Assembly (NCBI GenBank): GCA_035651995.1
Contig: DASRER010000014.1
Coordinates: forward strand, 62,001 to 126,000
Length of the DNA: 64,000 nucleotides
Direction of reading: 5' to 3'
From: Terriglobales bacterium
Lineage (GTDB): Bacteria; Acidobacteriota; Terriglobia; Terriglobales; Acidobacteriaceae
Below, one piece after another: positions 37,665-47,319 of the stretch. A program made the translations under genes and the position numbers. Below the pieces are notes generated by a model that saw only the letters and a program-made list of their open reading frames with translations, did not search any database and had not been told where the DNA came from. Each line of letters starts with the position of its first letter. The first letter of the stretch is position 1.

Positions 37665-38764
37665 AGATAGTCATTTTTGGGCTTGCGATCAGTTCGTCGT
37701 GGGGCAATGGACACGCCACCACGTATCGGGCGCTGGGGCGCGCGCTGCATGCGCGCGGGCACCGGATCGTGTTCTTCGAACGCGATTGGGAGTGGTACCG
37801 CGACAACCGCGACCTGCCCGAGCCCGATTTCTGCGATCTCCGGATCTATGAGGAGTGGCCAGACGCGTTGCCGGCGGCGCGACGCGCGTTGCGCGATGCC
37901 GACCTGGCGATAGTCGGCTCGTACTTTCCCGACGCGGCGCGCGCGGTCGGGCTGGTGCTGGATTCAGCCGCGCTGAAGGCGTTCTACGACATCGACACGC
38001 CGGTCACGGTGGCCGAGCTGCGCCGCACTGGCCACGCGCCGTACCTGCGGCGCGAGGAGATACCGGGATTCGATCTGTACCTGAGTTTTACCGGCGGCCC
38101 CATGTTGCGCGAGCTGGAGACGGTGTTCGGGGCGCGGCTGGCGGCGCCACTTTATTGCTCGTTCGACCCGGCAATGTACCGGCCGCGGCCGCCGGCGCGC
38201 CGCTTCACCTGCGACATGAGCTACATGGGCACGTATGCCGCCGATCGCCAGCCGAAGGTCGACGAACTGCTGGGGCGGACGGCGACCGGAATGCCGCACG
38301 GCAAGTTCATTGTGGCGGGTTCGCAATATCCAAAATCGGTTCGCTGGCCGGCGAACGTAAAACGCATCGTCCACCTGAATCCGAGGTGGCATCCGCTGCT
38401 CTACAGCTCTTCGCGGCTCACCCTGAACGTGACTCGTCGCGACATGGTGCTGGCCGGATACTCACCGTCGGTGCGTCTGTTCGAAGCAGCCGCCTGCGGC
38501 GCGACAATCGTTTCCGACAACTGGCCAGGGCTGGAGGCATTTTTTGTCCCCGGGAAAGAGATCCTGCTGGCCAGCAGCGCCGACGACGTGCGCCGTTACC
38601 TCGACGGCATGGACGCAGCCGAGCTGCGCCGCATGGGCGCCGCCGCCCGCGAGCGCGTGATCGCCGAACACACCAGCGATCGGCGGGCGCGGCAACTCGA
38701 ACTGCTGGTGGAGCGCGCGTCGCTGCGGGCGGCGGAGGCCGCGTCGGCGCTGGCGCCGGCGTAG
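37661..38764 (+). CDS. CgeB-like glycosyltransferase, paralogue of the previous gene
   Basis: 367 aa. Same architecture as the 36564 gene: FVGSS-like start, DIDTPVTVAELRRTG, TCDMSYMGTYAADRQPKVDEL, YSPSVRLFEAAACGATIVSD and a RERVIAEHTSDRRARQLE C-terminal helix. ATGA overlap with the previous gene. Residue identity looks moderate by eye, so the duplication is not recent. A 104-bp gap before the next gene is the only real break in the locus. Confidence 0.82.
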   Translation: MKIVIFGLAISSSWGNGHATTYRALGRALHARGHRIVFFERDWEWYRDNRDLPEPDFCDLRIYEEWPDALPAARRALRDADLAIVGSYFPDAARAVGLVLDSAALKAFYDIDTPVTVAELRRTGHAPYLRREEIPGFDLYLSFTGGPMLRELETVFGARLAAPLYCSFDPAMYRPRPPARRFTCDMSYMGTYAADRQPKVDELLGRTATGMPHGKFIVAGSQYPKSVRWPANVKRIVHLNPRWHPLLYSSSRLTLNVTRRDMVLAGYSPSVRLFEAAACGATIVSDNWPGLEAFFVPGKEILLASSADDVRRYLDGMDAAELRRMGAAARERVIAEHTSDRRARQLELLVERASLRAAEAASALAPA

Positions 38765-38868
38765 CCCGCGTCCAACGGATTCGGAACCTGGCGCATCCTA
38801 AGGTATGTCCCCGCCCTTCGTCTCACGCTTGGGGCACGCACGCATACTTTTGTCAGAAAAGGAAGCGC

Positions 38869-39945
38869 ATGCGAGTCGCTCTGATCGCGCCCCCGTTCAT
38901 CCCTGTGCCGCCGAAGGTGTATGGCGGAACCGAGCTGTTCATTGCGCACCTGGCGGAGGGTCTGCGCGAGGGCGGGATCGAGCCGGTGGTGTACTGCAAC
39001 GGCGAGTCTACGGTGAACGTGGAGCGGCGCTGGATGTACGAGCGGGGGGAGTGGCCGATCCGCGGTGAGATCTACGACAACCTGAAAGACATGAACCACA
39101 CCGCGTGGGCAGTGGCCGACGCCCGCAAGAGCTGTGACCTCATCCATCTGAACAACGCGTCCGGGCTGGTGGCTTCGCGTTTTGCGACCCAGCCATTCGT
39201 TTACACCATTCACCATCCGCACAACGACGGGCTGAGCAGCTTCTATGAATGCTTCCCGCAGACGCAGTACGTCACCATCAGTGAGTTTCAGCGGCGGCGT
39301 GAAAGCATGCCGAGGGTGCGCACCATCCACCACGGCATCGATGTCTCGTTTTACAGTTTCCGCGAGAAAAAGCAGCCGTACGTCAGCTTTATCGGGCGAA
39401 TCGCGCCCATCAAAGGCACGCATTTGGCGATTGCGGCGGCGCAACGCGCCGGCGTCCCGCTGAAGATAGCGGGCGAAGTGCAGCCCGTCTTCCGCGACTA
39501 CTTCGAGCGCGAGATCAAGCCGCACATCGACGGGACATTTATCGAATACATCGGCGAAGCGGACCTGGCCGCCAAGAACGAATTACTGGGCAATTCGCGC
39601 GCCATGCTGTTCCCGGTGCAGTGGGATGAGCCCTTCGGCCTGGTCATGGTGGAAGCGATGGCCTGCGGAACGCCGGTGCTGGCACTGCCCGGTGGATCGG
39701 TGCGCGAAATCGTTGCGGAGGGCATCTCCGGGTACGTGTGCAAGGACGTGGAAGAGATGGCGGCGCGCATCGGCAACCTGGAAATCGAGCCCGGGCTGGC
39801 GCGCCAGTACGTGGAACAGAACTTTTCGCTGGCGCGCATGGTGGCCCAGTACGCGGAGTTGTACCGCGAGATACTCGAGCATCCGCAACCGCCGGCGAAG
39901 ACCTCCCGGAGCAGCGCGCTGTCGGAGCAATCGGCGATCGCATGA
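38869..39945 (+). CDS. Glycosyltransferase, GT4
   Basis: 358 aa with AAAAGGAAG before the ATG. The N-terminus IAPPFIPVPPKVYGGTELF carries the Pro-rich and GGxE loop of GT4 enzymes. FIGRIAPIKGTHLAI and FPVQWDEPFGLVMVEAMACG supply the donor-site motifs, including the E(x7)E signature. The stop overlaps the amyloglucosidase-like start by 4 bp. This is a textbook GT4 and is better conserved in motif than the four before it. Confidence 0.9.
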   Translation: MRVALIAPPFIPVPPKVYGGTELFIAHLAEGLREGGIEPVVYCNGESTVNVERRWMYERGEWPIRGEIYDNLKDMNHTAWAVADARKSCDLIHLNNASGLVASRFATQPFVYTIHHPHNDGLSSFYECFPQTQYVTISEFQRRRESMPRVRTIHHGIDVSFYSFREKKQPYVSFIGRIAPIKGTHLAIAAAQRAGVPLKIAGEVQPVFRDYFEREIKPHIDGTFIEYIGEADLAAKNELLGNSRAMLFPVQWDEPFGLVMVEAMACGTPVLALPGGSVREIVAEGISGYVCKDVEEMAARIGNLEIEPGLARQYVEQNFSLARMVAQYAELYREILEHPQPPAKTSRSSALSEQSAIA

Positions 39946-42155
39946 GCACGCAGTTTGCCCCATCACCAGAGGGGCTGATTGAAATTCCGTCGCCGTACGT
40001 CGAGCCGCGCGTCGCCTTCCAGGCGCAGGAGCCGCGGAAGGTCAACAACCTCACCCTGATCGACGGCAAGACGTTTCTCTCCACCACCGTTGCGGGCGAC
40101 ATCTCGCCGGCCGGCGCGCCCGATGTGGGCTTTTTCCACGACGACACGCGCTTCCTCAGCCACCTGGAGCTGCGCGTGGGCGGCGCTCGCGCGGTGGTGC
40201 TTTCGTCGAGCACCGAAAAAACCTTCACCTCGCACATCGAGCTCACCACCGGGAATCTCGCGCTGCGCGAGTCGTTCGACCTGCCCGAGAACACGGTGCA
40301 CATCCGGCGCGAGCAACTGCTGGTGAACGACGTCTTCTGCGATTCGATCAGCTTTGACAACTACAACCGCGTGCCGGTGGAGTTCATGGTGGAGATGGCA
40401 TTCGGCGCCGACTTCGTAGACGTGTTCCAGGTGCGTGGCTGCGTGCGGCGGGTTCATGGCAAGTACTTCAAGCCGGTGCATCACGGGAAGCTGCTGGAGT
40501 TCCATTACGCCGGGCTGGACGGCACGATGCGGCAGACCCGAATCGAGATGGCGCCCGCGCCTTCACACACGGAAGACTACGCGGCGCACTGGGACGTGCG
40601 GCTGGAGCCGGGAAAGCGCGTGCAGTTGCAGATATGGGTAACGCCCAGCGTGCAGGGCCGGAAGTCGCGAGCGCGCCAGGTGGAGTTCGCCGAAGGCGAG
40701 AGCCTGCGCCGGCGGACCCAGGGCGAGTGGGAAGCGCAATCAACGCATTTCTCCAGCAATCAGAAGGTGTTTGACGCGGCGCTGGCCACGGCCACCGGCG
40801 ACTTCCACGCGCTGCTCATTCCTGACGGAGACCAGCGCATCATCGCGGCCGGCATACCCTGGTTTGCCACCATCTTCGGGCGCGACTCGATTGTTGCCGC
40901 GTATCAAACGCTGGTGCTGAATCCGCAACTGGCCTGCGACACCCTGCGCGTCCTGGCGCGGCGCCAGGGCACGCGCTATGACGACTGGCAGGACGAGGAA
41001 CCCGGCAAGATCCTGCACGAGTATCGCGAAGGCGAGATGACGCTGGACGGCGAGATGCCATTCCATCCGTACTTCGGCACGGTGGACGCAACTCCGTTGT
41101 TCCTCATCCTGCTGGGCGAAACCTGGAACTGGACCGGTGACGAGCAGCTGGTCCGCGATCTGCTACCGGCGGCGTACAAGGCGCTGGACTGGATTGACCG
41201 TTACGGCGATTTGGACGGCGACGGTTTCGTGGAGTATCAGCGGCGTTCGAAACAGGGTCTGACCAATCAGGGATGGAAGGATTCCTGGGACGCGAACATG
41301 CATCGCGACGGCACGCTGGCGCGTTCACCCATCGCGCTGGTCGAGGTGCAGGGCTACGTTTACGACGCGAAGTACCGGATGGCGTCGGTGCTGCGCGCGA
41401 TGGGAGACTCGAAGCGCGCCGATGCGTTGCGCAACGAGGCCGCTGCGCTGGCCAAACGCTTCGAGAAAGCCTTCTGGATGCCGAAGGAAGGCTTTTATGC
41501 GATGGCCCTGGATGCCGACAAGCGGCAGTTGCAGGTCATATCGTCGAATCCCGGGCACCTGCTGTTCACGCGCATTCTCGGCCGCGAGCGGGCGCGGACG
41601 GTTGCCGCGCGCATGATGCAGAGCGACATGTTCACCGGCTGGGGATGGAGGACGCTCTCGTCGGCGGAGCCGGTGTTCAACCCGCTCAGCTACCACCGCG
41701 GATCGGTGTGGCCGCACGACAACTCGATCGTGGCGCACGGCATGGCGCTGAATGAAATCCGCAAGCCCGCCCTGCAGTGCATGACCACGCTGTTCCAGGC
41801 GGCGCTGAACTTCCGCGACTACCGCTTGCCGGAGCTGTTCTGCGGCATCCAGCGGCGGCAGCACGATGCGCCGGTGCACTACCCGGTGTCGTGCTCTCCG
41901 CAGGCCTGGGCATCGGGAGCATTTTTCCTGATGCTGGCATCGGTGCTCGGTATTCGCCCGAGCGCGCACAAGCGGGAGCTGAACATCGTGAACCCGATTC
42001 TGCCGGACTGGATGGAACACTTCAGCATTCGCAACCTGCGCATCGGCAACAGCCGCGTGGGTCTGGACTTCAACCGCCATGGCGAGCGAACGTTCTGCAA
42101 CGTGGTGGACGTGGGGGGCGAGAGACTCTCGGTGAACGTGGTGTTCAGGCGCTAG
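39942..42155 (+). CDS. Amylo-alpha-1,6-glucosidase-like glycosidase (GDE_N_bis + six-hairpin domain)
   Basis: 737 aa. The N-terminal beta-domain (about 30-245, TLIDGKTFLSTTVAGDISP, FFHDDTRFLSHLEL) corresponds to the GDE_N_bis module. The C-terminal alpha-toroid domain holds GIPWFATIFGRDSIV, WKDSWDANMH, MPKEGFYAMALDADKRQ and SPQAWASGAFF. Such proteins trim alpha-1,6 branches or act on trehalose-like glycans. With the glycosyltransferases it may process the product of the locus. Convergent and overlapping with the thioesterase by 4 bp. Confidence 0.9.
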   Translation: MSTQFAPSPEGLIEIPSPYVEPRVAFQAQEPRKVNNLTLIDGKTFLSTTVAGDISPAGAPDVGFFHDDTRFLSHLELRVGGARAVVLSSSTEKTFTSHIELTTGNLALRESFDLPENTVHIRREQLLVNDVFCDSISFDNYNRVPVEFMVEMAFGADFVDVFQVRGCVRRVHGKYFKPVHHGKLLEFHYAGLDGTMRQTRIEMAPAPSHTEDYAAHWDVRLEPGKRVQLQIWVTPSVQGRKSRARQVEFAEGESLRRRTQGEWEAQSTHFSSNQKVFDAALATATGDFHALLIPDGDQRIIAAGIPWFATIFGRDSIVAAYQTLVLNPQLACDTLRVLARRQGTRYDDWQDEEPGKILHEYREGEMTLDGEMPFHPYFGTVDATPLFLILLGETWNWTGDEQLVRDLLPAAYKALDWIDRYGDLDGDGFVEYQRRSKQGLTNQGWKDSWDANMHRDGTLARSPIALVEVQGYVYDAKYRMASVLRAMGDSKRADALRNEAAALAKRFEKAFWMPKEGFYAMALDADKRQLQVISSNPGHLLFTRILGRERARTVAARMMQSDMFTGWGWRTLSSAEPVFNPLSYHRGSVWPHDNSIVAHGMALNEIRKPALQCMTTLFQAALNFRDYRLPELFCGIQRRQHDAPVHYPVSCSPQAWASGAFFLMLASVLGIRPSAHKRELNIVNPILPDWMEHFSIRNLRIGNSRVGLDFNRHGERTFCNVVDVGGERLSVNVVFRR

Positions 42156-42661
42156 CGGAGTCCGGCGTTCTTTTTGCGGGCGCGTTCGGCATTGCGCTGC
42201 TCGCGGCGGCGCCCGGCGTCTTCATAGCGGCGTTTCTGCTCGGGAGTTTGCGGGACCACGGGCGGGACGGGCAGATGGCGTCCTTCGCGGTCCACGGCGA
42301 CAAAGGTGAGATACGCGGAGCTGACGTGCTTGCGCGTGCCCTCGAGGTAGTTCTCCACGAAAACCTTCACGCCGACCTCCATCGAAGTATTGAAGGCGCG
42401 GTTTACCGACGAGCGCAGAATCACAAGGTCGCCGACGCGCACCGGCACGAGAAAATCCAAATGATCGATGGAAGCGGTGACGACGTACGCGCGGGCGTGG
42501 CGGTGGGCGGCGAGCGCCGAAGCCAGGTCCATCCAGTGCATCAAACGCCCGCCGAGGAGCGCGTTCAACGGGTTGGCGTCGTTGGGCAGGACGATCTCTG
42601 CCATCTCGGACTGCGATTCACTCACTGGGCGGGGCGTCAGGTCGGGTTTGCTTTCGGTCAT
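42152..42661 (-). CDS. Acyl-CoA thioesterase, hotdog fold (YciA/BACH-like)
   Basis: 169 aa. The hotdog domain covers about 15-135, with NPLNALLGGRLMHWMDLASALAAHR (helix with the catalytic Asp region) and SSVNRAFNTSMEVGVKV. It hydrolyses acyl-CoA thioesters. The C-terminal 35 residues are basic and helical (QKRRYEDAGRRREQRNAERARKK), perhaps an RNA- or membrane-associated tail. Its last four coding bases overlap the end of the amylo-alpha-1,6-glucosidase-like gene on the other strand. Confidence 0.87.
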   Translation of the reverse strand: MTESKPDLTPRPVSESQSEMAEIVLPNDANPLNALLGGRLMHWMDLASALAAHRHARAYVVTASIDHLDFLVPVRVGDLVILRSSVNRAFNTSMEVGVKVFVENYLEGTRKHVSSAYLTFVAVDREGRHLPVPPVVPQTPEQKRRYEDAGRRREQRNAERARKKNAGLR

Positions 42662-42675
42662 TGTTTTCTTCGAGG

Positions 42676-43116
42676 TCAGGCGTTGGACAGGGTAGCAGTG
42701 CGGGGCCGGCGTTCCAGATAGGTCGCGACGAAACGCTCGACCTGGCGCGCCATTCCGGGCAGCGGCAGATCGGCATGGGCAAGGCGATGCGCGGCGCAGT
42801 CGTAGTCCACGCGTCCGTGCGCGGCAGGCGCGTGGTCACGCTCGGCGCACCAGGAGATCACGAGCCGCCCGTCGCTTTCCAGGGCGACGGCGTAGCGCAC
42901 AGCGTCGGCGGCGCGCTCGGCGGGCAGGCGAGGACAGTTCCGCGCGTAACCGATGTTGCAGTTCGACTTGAGCTCATCGTCGCGGAGCTGCTCGCCTTCG
43001 TGGCCGGCGGCGCAGCAGCTTCCGCCGAATCCGGAGCCCAGCGGGAGACGGGCCGGATGCGGCCAGAGGAGATCGTCGCGCTTTTCCGAGGGAAGAAAGT
43101 AAGGACAGGCCATCAC
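42676..43116 (-). CDS. Cysteine-containing protein of unknown function
   Basis: 146 aa, starting MMACPYFLP. Cys at about 4, 34, 35, 53, 61, 90 and 106, with the first part (CPYFLPSEKRDDLLWPHP, LPLGSGFGGSCCA) suggesting a metal- or Fe-S-binding cluster. No family is recognised. Some residues around RVDYDCAAHR may be surface. It ends 15 bp upstream of the thioesterase start on the same strand, so the two may be co-transcribed. Confidence is lower because the sequence has no diagnostic motif. Confidence 0.6.
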   Translation of the reverse strand: MMACPYFLPSEKRDDLLWPHPARLPLGSGFGGSCCAAGHEGEQLRDDELKSNCNIGYARNCPRLPAERAADAVRYAVALESDGRLVISWCAERDHAPAAHGRVDYDCAAHRLAHADLPLPGMARQVERFVATYLERRPRTATLSNA

Positions 43117-43222
43117 GGCTCCGTTTGCGGCAATTGTAGCGCGATGGGCAACCTAAGACAGAAAGGACCCGGAAGACACGGAGGAAAAGAGGCTGAACGT
43201 GCAGGCGGTTGACCGATAGAAC

Positions 43223-43246
43223 AGAGACGTAGCAAGCTACGTCTCT
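43223..43246. repeat. Perfect 11-bp hairpin AGAGACGTAGC-AA-GCTACGTCTCT
   Basis: The two 11-bp arms are exact complements with a 2-nt AA loop, 7 bp upstream of the TPR gene start. From memory, GTAGAGACGT..ACGTCTCTAC hairpins are a dispersed element in several phyla. Whether it is dispersed in this genome needs a search. Confidence 0.7.
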
Positions 43247-43253
43247 ACTCCTT

Positions 43254-43568
43254 ATGAATGCTGAACGCGTGGGGATGCTCAACGAAGTGCTCGCGCAGAA
43301 CCCGGACGACGCCTTTGCGCGCTACGCGCTGGCGCTGGAGTATGCAAATTCGGGCGAGACGGAGACCGCGCTGGCGGAGTTCGCACGCCTGCTCGAGACG
43401 AATCCCAACTACGTCCCTGGATACCAGATGGCCGCGCAAACATTGCTGCGCGCAGGCCGGACTGACGAGGCGCGCGCGATGCTGGAGCAGGGAATCGCCT
43501 GCGCCGAGAAGTCGAACAACGCGCATGCGCAGTCGGAGATGCAGGGGATGCTGGATGAATTGGGTTAG
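43254..43568 (+). CDS. Short TPR-repeat protein
   Basis: 104 aa from ATG 43254. It has two or three TPR units: DDAFARYALALEYANSGETETALAEFARLLE, then NYVPGYQMAAQTLLRAGRTDEARAML. It is soluble with no signal and is probably a small protein-protein adaptor. The last 4 bp overlap the stop of the convergent SDR gene. An 11-bp perfect hairpin lies immediately upstream and could sequester or modulate the start. Confidence 0.82.
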   Translation: MNAERVGMLNEVLAQNPDDAFARYALALEYANSGETETALAEFARLLETNPNYVPGYQMAAQTLLRAGRTDEARAMLEQGIACAEKSNNAHAQSEMQGMLDELG

Positions 43569-44392
43569 CGCTTCGCTGCCGCCTGCTGCGCAGCAATGAC
43601 TTCGTCGGCGGGAGCGAGCGAGCGCGCCATGGACTTCTCCACCAGCCGCGGCACGTTTTCGTAGAGCTTCACAAACAACCAGTACCACCACGGCACCACC
43701 GCCTGGCGTTTGCCGCCCAGCCAGGCCTTGAGAACGGCGCGGGCGACGACGCCGGCCGGAACGCTCCACTTGGCTGAGCGTCCTACGCGCATGGCGCCGG
43801 GCGCGCGCACCGCGTTCACGCCGAAGTCTGTGCTGATGTAGCCGGGGCAGACCGAAATCACGTTCACGCCCGTTCCGCGCAATTCCAGGCGCGCCGCGTA
43901 GCTGAGAGCATTGAGCGCGAACTTGCTGGCCGAGTAGATGCTCATGTGCGGCGAGGCAATATGTCCCGAGACGCTGGAGATGTTGATAATCGCGCCCGAG
44001 CCCTGGCGCTTCATGACGGGAATCGCGACCTGCATGGCGTCGATCACGCCGAAGAAGTTGGTATCGAACAGGTCGCGGGCGCCGCTCATCGGAAGCTGCT
44101 CGACCGAAGCCATCATGCCGAAGCCGGCGTTGTTCACCCAGGCGTCGACACGGCCGAAGCGCTGAAGCGTAGCGGCCATCAGCGCTTCGAGGTCAGCGCG
44201 GCGGCGAACGTCGCATGCGACGGCGAGCGTACGTTCGGTGTGGCCGATGCGGGCGCGCGCGGCCTCGGCACGCGCAGGGTCGCGGGAGGTGATCACCACG
44301 GCCGCACTCTCATCGGCGAACAGCTTTGCGATGGCTTCGCCGATGCCCATGGAACCGCCCGTAACGACGGCAACCTTGCCCCTGAGCTTCAT
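43565..44392 (-). CDS. Short-chain dehydrogenase/reductase
   Basis: 275 aa classical SDR. TGGSMGIG (about 11-18) binds NAD(P). NNAG is at about 88-91, with catalytic Ser in SSVSG and Tyr-x3-Lys in YSASK (about 153-157). The C-terminal part has a hydrophobic WWYWLFVKLYENVP segment (about 228-241) that suggests membrane association. Substrate unknown. The heptamer array 44400-44428 ends 7 bp upstream of its start. Confidence 0.9.
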   Translation of the reverse strand: MKLRGKVAVVTGGSMGIGEAIAKLFADESAAVVITSRDPARAEAARARIGHTERTLAVACDVRRRADLEALMAATLQRFGRVDAWVNNAGFGMMASVEQLPMSGARDLFDTNFFGVIDAMQVAIPVMKRQGSGAIINISSVSGHIASPHMSIYSASKFALNALSYAARLELRGTGVNVISVCPGYISTDFGVNAVRAPGAMRVGRSAKWSVPAGVVARAVLKAWLGGKRQAVVPWWYWLFVKLYENVPRLVEKSMARSLAPADEVIAAQQAAAKR

Positions 44393-44399
44393 GCAGGCA

Positions 44400-44428
44400 G
44401 TTTCAGGTTTCGAGTTTCAGGTTTCAAG
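44400..44428. repeat. Heptamer array GTTTCAG x4
   Basis: Units GTTTCAG, GTTTCGA, GTTTCAG, GTTTCAA (period 7) between the divergent SDR and LON genes. No inverted partner in the gap. Confidence 0.7.
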
Positions 44429-44573
44429 TGGTTTGTGGCGGCGTTGGCGGCGGTTGTGCGGCGCAACCGCTGTTGGGGCGCAAGCTGGACATACCGATTC
44501 AGCGCGGGACCCGGCATGACACCCTGCAAGGATGACCAATGCGCCCTGCCTCTCACTTGCACAACACGAAGCG

Positions 44574-44579
44574 TACAAT
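44574..44579 (+). promoter_or_regulatory. TACAAT -10 element placed for a leaderless transcript
   Basis: TACAAT ends 6 bp before the ATG at 44586. There is no ribosome site in the gap. If this is the -10, transcription would start at or next to the A of ATG, as in leaderless genes. Confidence 0.35.
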
Positions 44580-44585
44580 CGCGAA

Positions 44586-45194
44586 ATGGCGCAACTGCTG
44601 CCGCTTTTTCCGCTGGAGATGGTGCTGTTTCCCGGCGTCGGTGTGCCGCTGCACATCTTCGAGCCGCGCTACAAGGAGATGATCGGCGAGTGCATCCAGC
44701 AGCGGGAGCCGTTCGGCATCGTGCGGGCGCAAGAAACGAGCCTGTCGCGGGTGGGATGCTCGGCGGAAGTTGTGAACGTGGTGAAGCGGTACGACGATGG
44801 CCGGATGGACATTATCGCCGGCGGCGTGCGCCGCTTCGAACTGCTCGAAGTGGACCAGCAGCGCAGCTTCCTGCGAGGCGACGTGCGCTTCTTCGACGAC
44901 GAACCCGGTTCGGCGTCGCGCACCGGAATCGAGAAGGCCCTGGGATTGCACAAGCAGGCGCTTGCGCTGCTGGGCGCGGAGGCCGAGCCGCCGGAGAGCG
45001 ACTCTCCGCACGTGACGTTTCAGCTGGCGGCGGGTCTGCCGACCGACCTGGACTTCAAGCAGGCGCTGCTCACCATGCGCTCGGAAGACGAGCGCCTTTC
45101 CGCTTTGCTGGAGTACTACGAAGCGATCATTCCCCGGCTGGAGAAGATGCGTGTGGCCCGCAAACGGGCCGGCGGGAATGGGCATGTCCACTAG
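44586..45194 (+). CDS. LON-protease N-terminal-domain protein (no peptidase)
   Basis: 202 aa. MAQLLPLFPLEMVLFPGVGVPLHIFEPRYKEMI is the LON substrate-binding (PUA-like) domain start. The later DMIIAGGVRRF-type segment (DIIAGGVRRFELLE) and FQLAAGLP complete the fold. No ATPase or peptidase domain follows, as is usual for this stand-alone family. ATG 44586 is chosen because residues before it (MTNAPCLSLAQHEAYNRE) fall in the promoter region. The function is unknown, and substrate selection or regulation is inferred from the domain. Confidence 0.87.
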   Translation: MAQLLPLFPLEMVLFPGVGVPLHIFEPRYKEMIGECIQQREPFGIVRAQETSLSRVGCSAEVVNVVKRYDDGRMDIIAGGVRRFELLEVDQQRSFLRGDVRFFDDEPGSASRTGIEKALGLHKQALALLGAEAEPPESDSPHVTFQLAAGLPTDLDFKQALLTMRSEDERLSALLEYYEAIIPRLEKMRVARKRAGGNGHVH

Positions 45195-45199
45195 AGCAG

Positions 45200-45305
45200 C
45201 ACTCAGCAATCAGCATTCGGTCCCCGAACGATCGGGCGGGGCAAGAATTCGTTGCCGGCTGCAATCGTCCGGGGGCTGCGTGCTGAATGCTGAGTGCTGA
45301 CTGCT
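45200..45305. repeat. Heptamer dyad between the LON-domain and AAA+ genes
   Basis: The left arm 45200-45220 (CACTCAG, CAATCAG, CATTCGG) starts 6 bp after the LON-domain stop. The right arm 45282-45305 carries the inverse (GCTGAAT, GCTGAGT, GCTGACT). The arms are near-complementary and 61 bp apart. Confidence 0.8.
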
Positions 45306-45339
45306 TCCGCGCGCGACCGAAGCGCGTTGCGACGCATCG

Positions 45340-45345
45340 TATAAT
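45340..45345 (+). promoter_or_regulatory. Candidate -10 hexamer TATAAT before the AAA+ gene
   Basis: A perfect TATAAT lies 24 bp before ATG 45370, with CTGGAGG as ribosome site between them. No -35 is recognisable. Confidence 0.4.
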
Positions 45346-45369
45346 CGGCGTTCTGGAGGTCCCGGGCCC

Positions 45370-46862
<1,493 letters not shown>

Positions 46863-46866
<4 letters not shown>

Positions 46867-47210
46867 ACCGCGGAGACACGGAGACGCGGAGAAAACTGAT
46901 TCACGAAGACCTCACCGAGCAAATCATAGGGGCTGCCATCGAGGTGCATCGAATTCTCGGCCCAGGTTTGCTGGAGTCGGCCTACGAGGAGTGCCTGTGC
47001 AGGGAGCTAAACCTGCGACGCCTCTCATTTCAACGCCAGGTGGAAGTCCCAGTCGAATACAAGGGAGTGAAACTTGATTGTGGTTACAGGATCGACCTAC
47101 TGGTCGAAGATCGTGTCGTCGTCGAGCTCAAATGCGTTGATCGTGTCCTGCCCGTGATTGAGGCGCAGCTGTTGACCTACATGCGAATGCTGAACATTGA
47201 GTCGGATTGA
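46863..47210 (+). CDS. GxxExxY protein (PD-(D/E)XK nuclease-like superfamily)
   Basis: 115 aa. The start may be TTG 46863 or a later codon, since the first nine residues (NRGDTETRR) are encoded by the flanking inverted repeat. The motif [10 protein letters not shown] (G-x-x-E-x-x-Y) is followed by [14 protein letters not shown] and [16 protein letters not shown], giving the D-x(9-11)-E-x-K of the PD-(D/E)XK nuclease superfamily. No biochemical role is established for the family. It sits inside a two-gene operon and is bounded by 28-bp inverted repeats. Confidence 0.88.
46866..46893. repeat. Left inverted-repeat arm of the GxxExxY unit
   Basis: Begins AACCGCGGAGACACGGAGAC and pairs with the complement of 47280-47307 at 26 of 28 positions. 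Octamer-like internal units (GCGGAGAC, ACGGAGAC). It overlaps the stop codon of the AAA+ gene by 1 bp. Confidence 0.9.
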
Positions 47211-47279
47211 TCTTCAACTTTCACAGCAATGTTCTGACAAGGGGCGGCGTGATTCGTAAGGTGCTTTCAATGCCCGAAG

Positions 47280-47307
47280 TTCTCCGCGCCTCCGCGTCTC
47301 CGCGGTT
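47280..47307. repeat. Right inverted-repeat arm of the GxxExxY unit
   Basis: Begins TTCTCCGCGCCTCCGCGTCT and is the reverse complement of the left arm except at two positions. It ends 12 bp before the VWA gene start, after 69 bp of unassigned sequence following the GxxExxY stop. I see no clear target-site duplication. Confidence 0.9.
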
Positions 47308-47319
47308 ATAGATCGGTAT

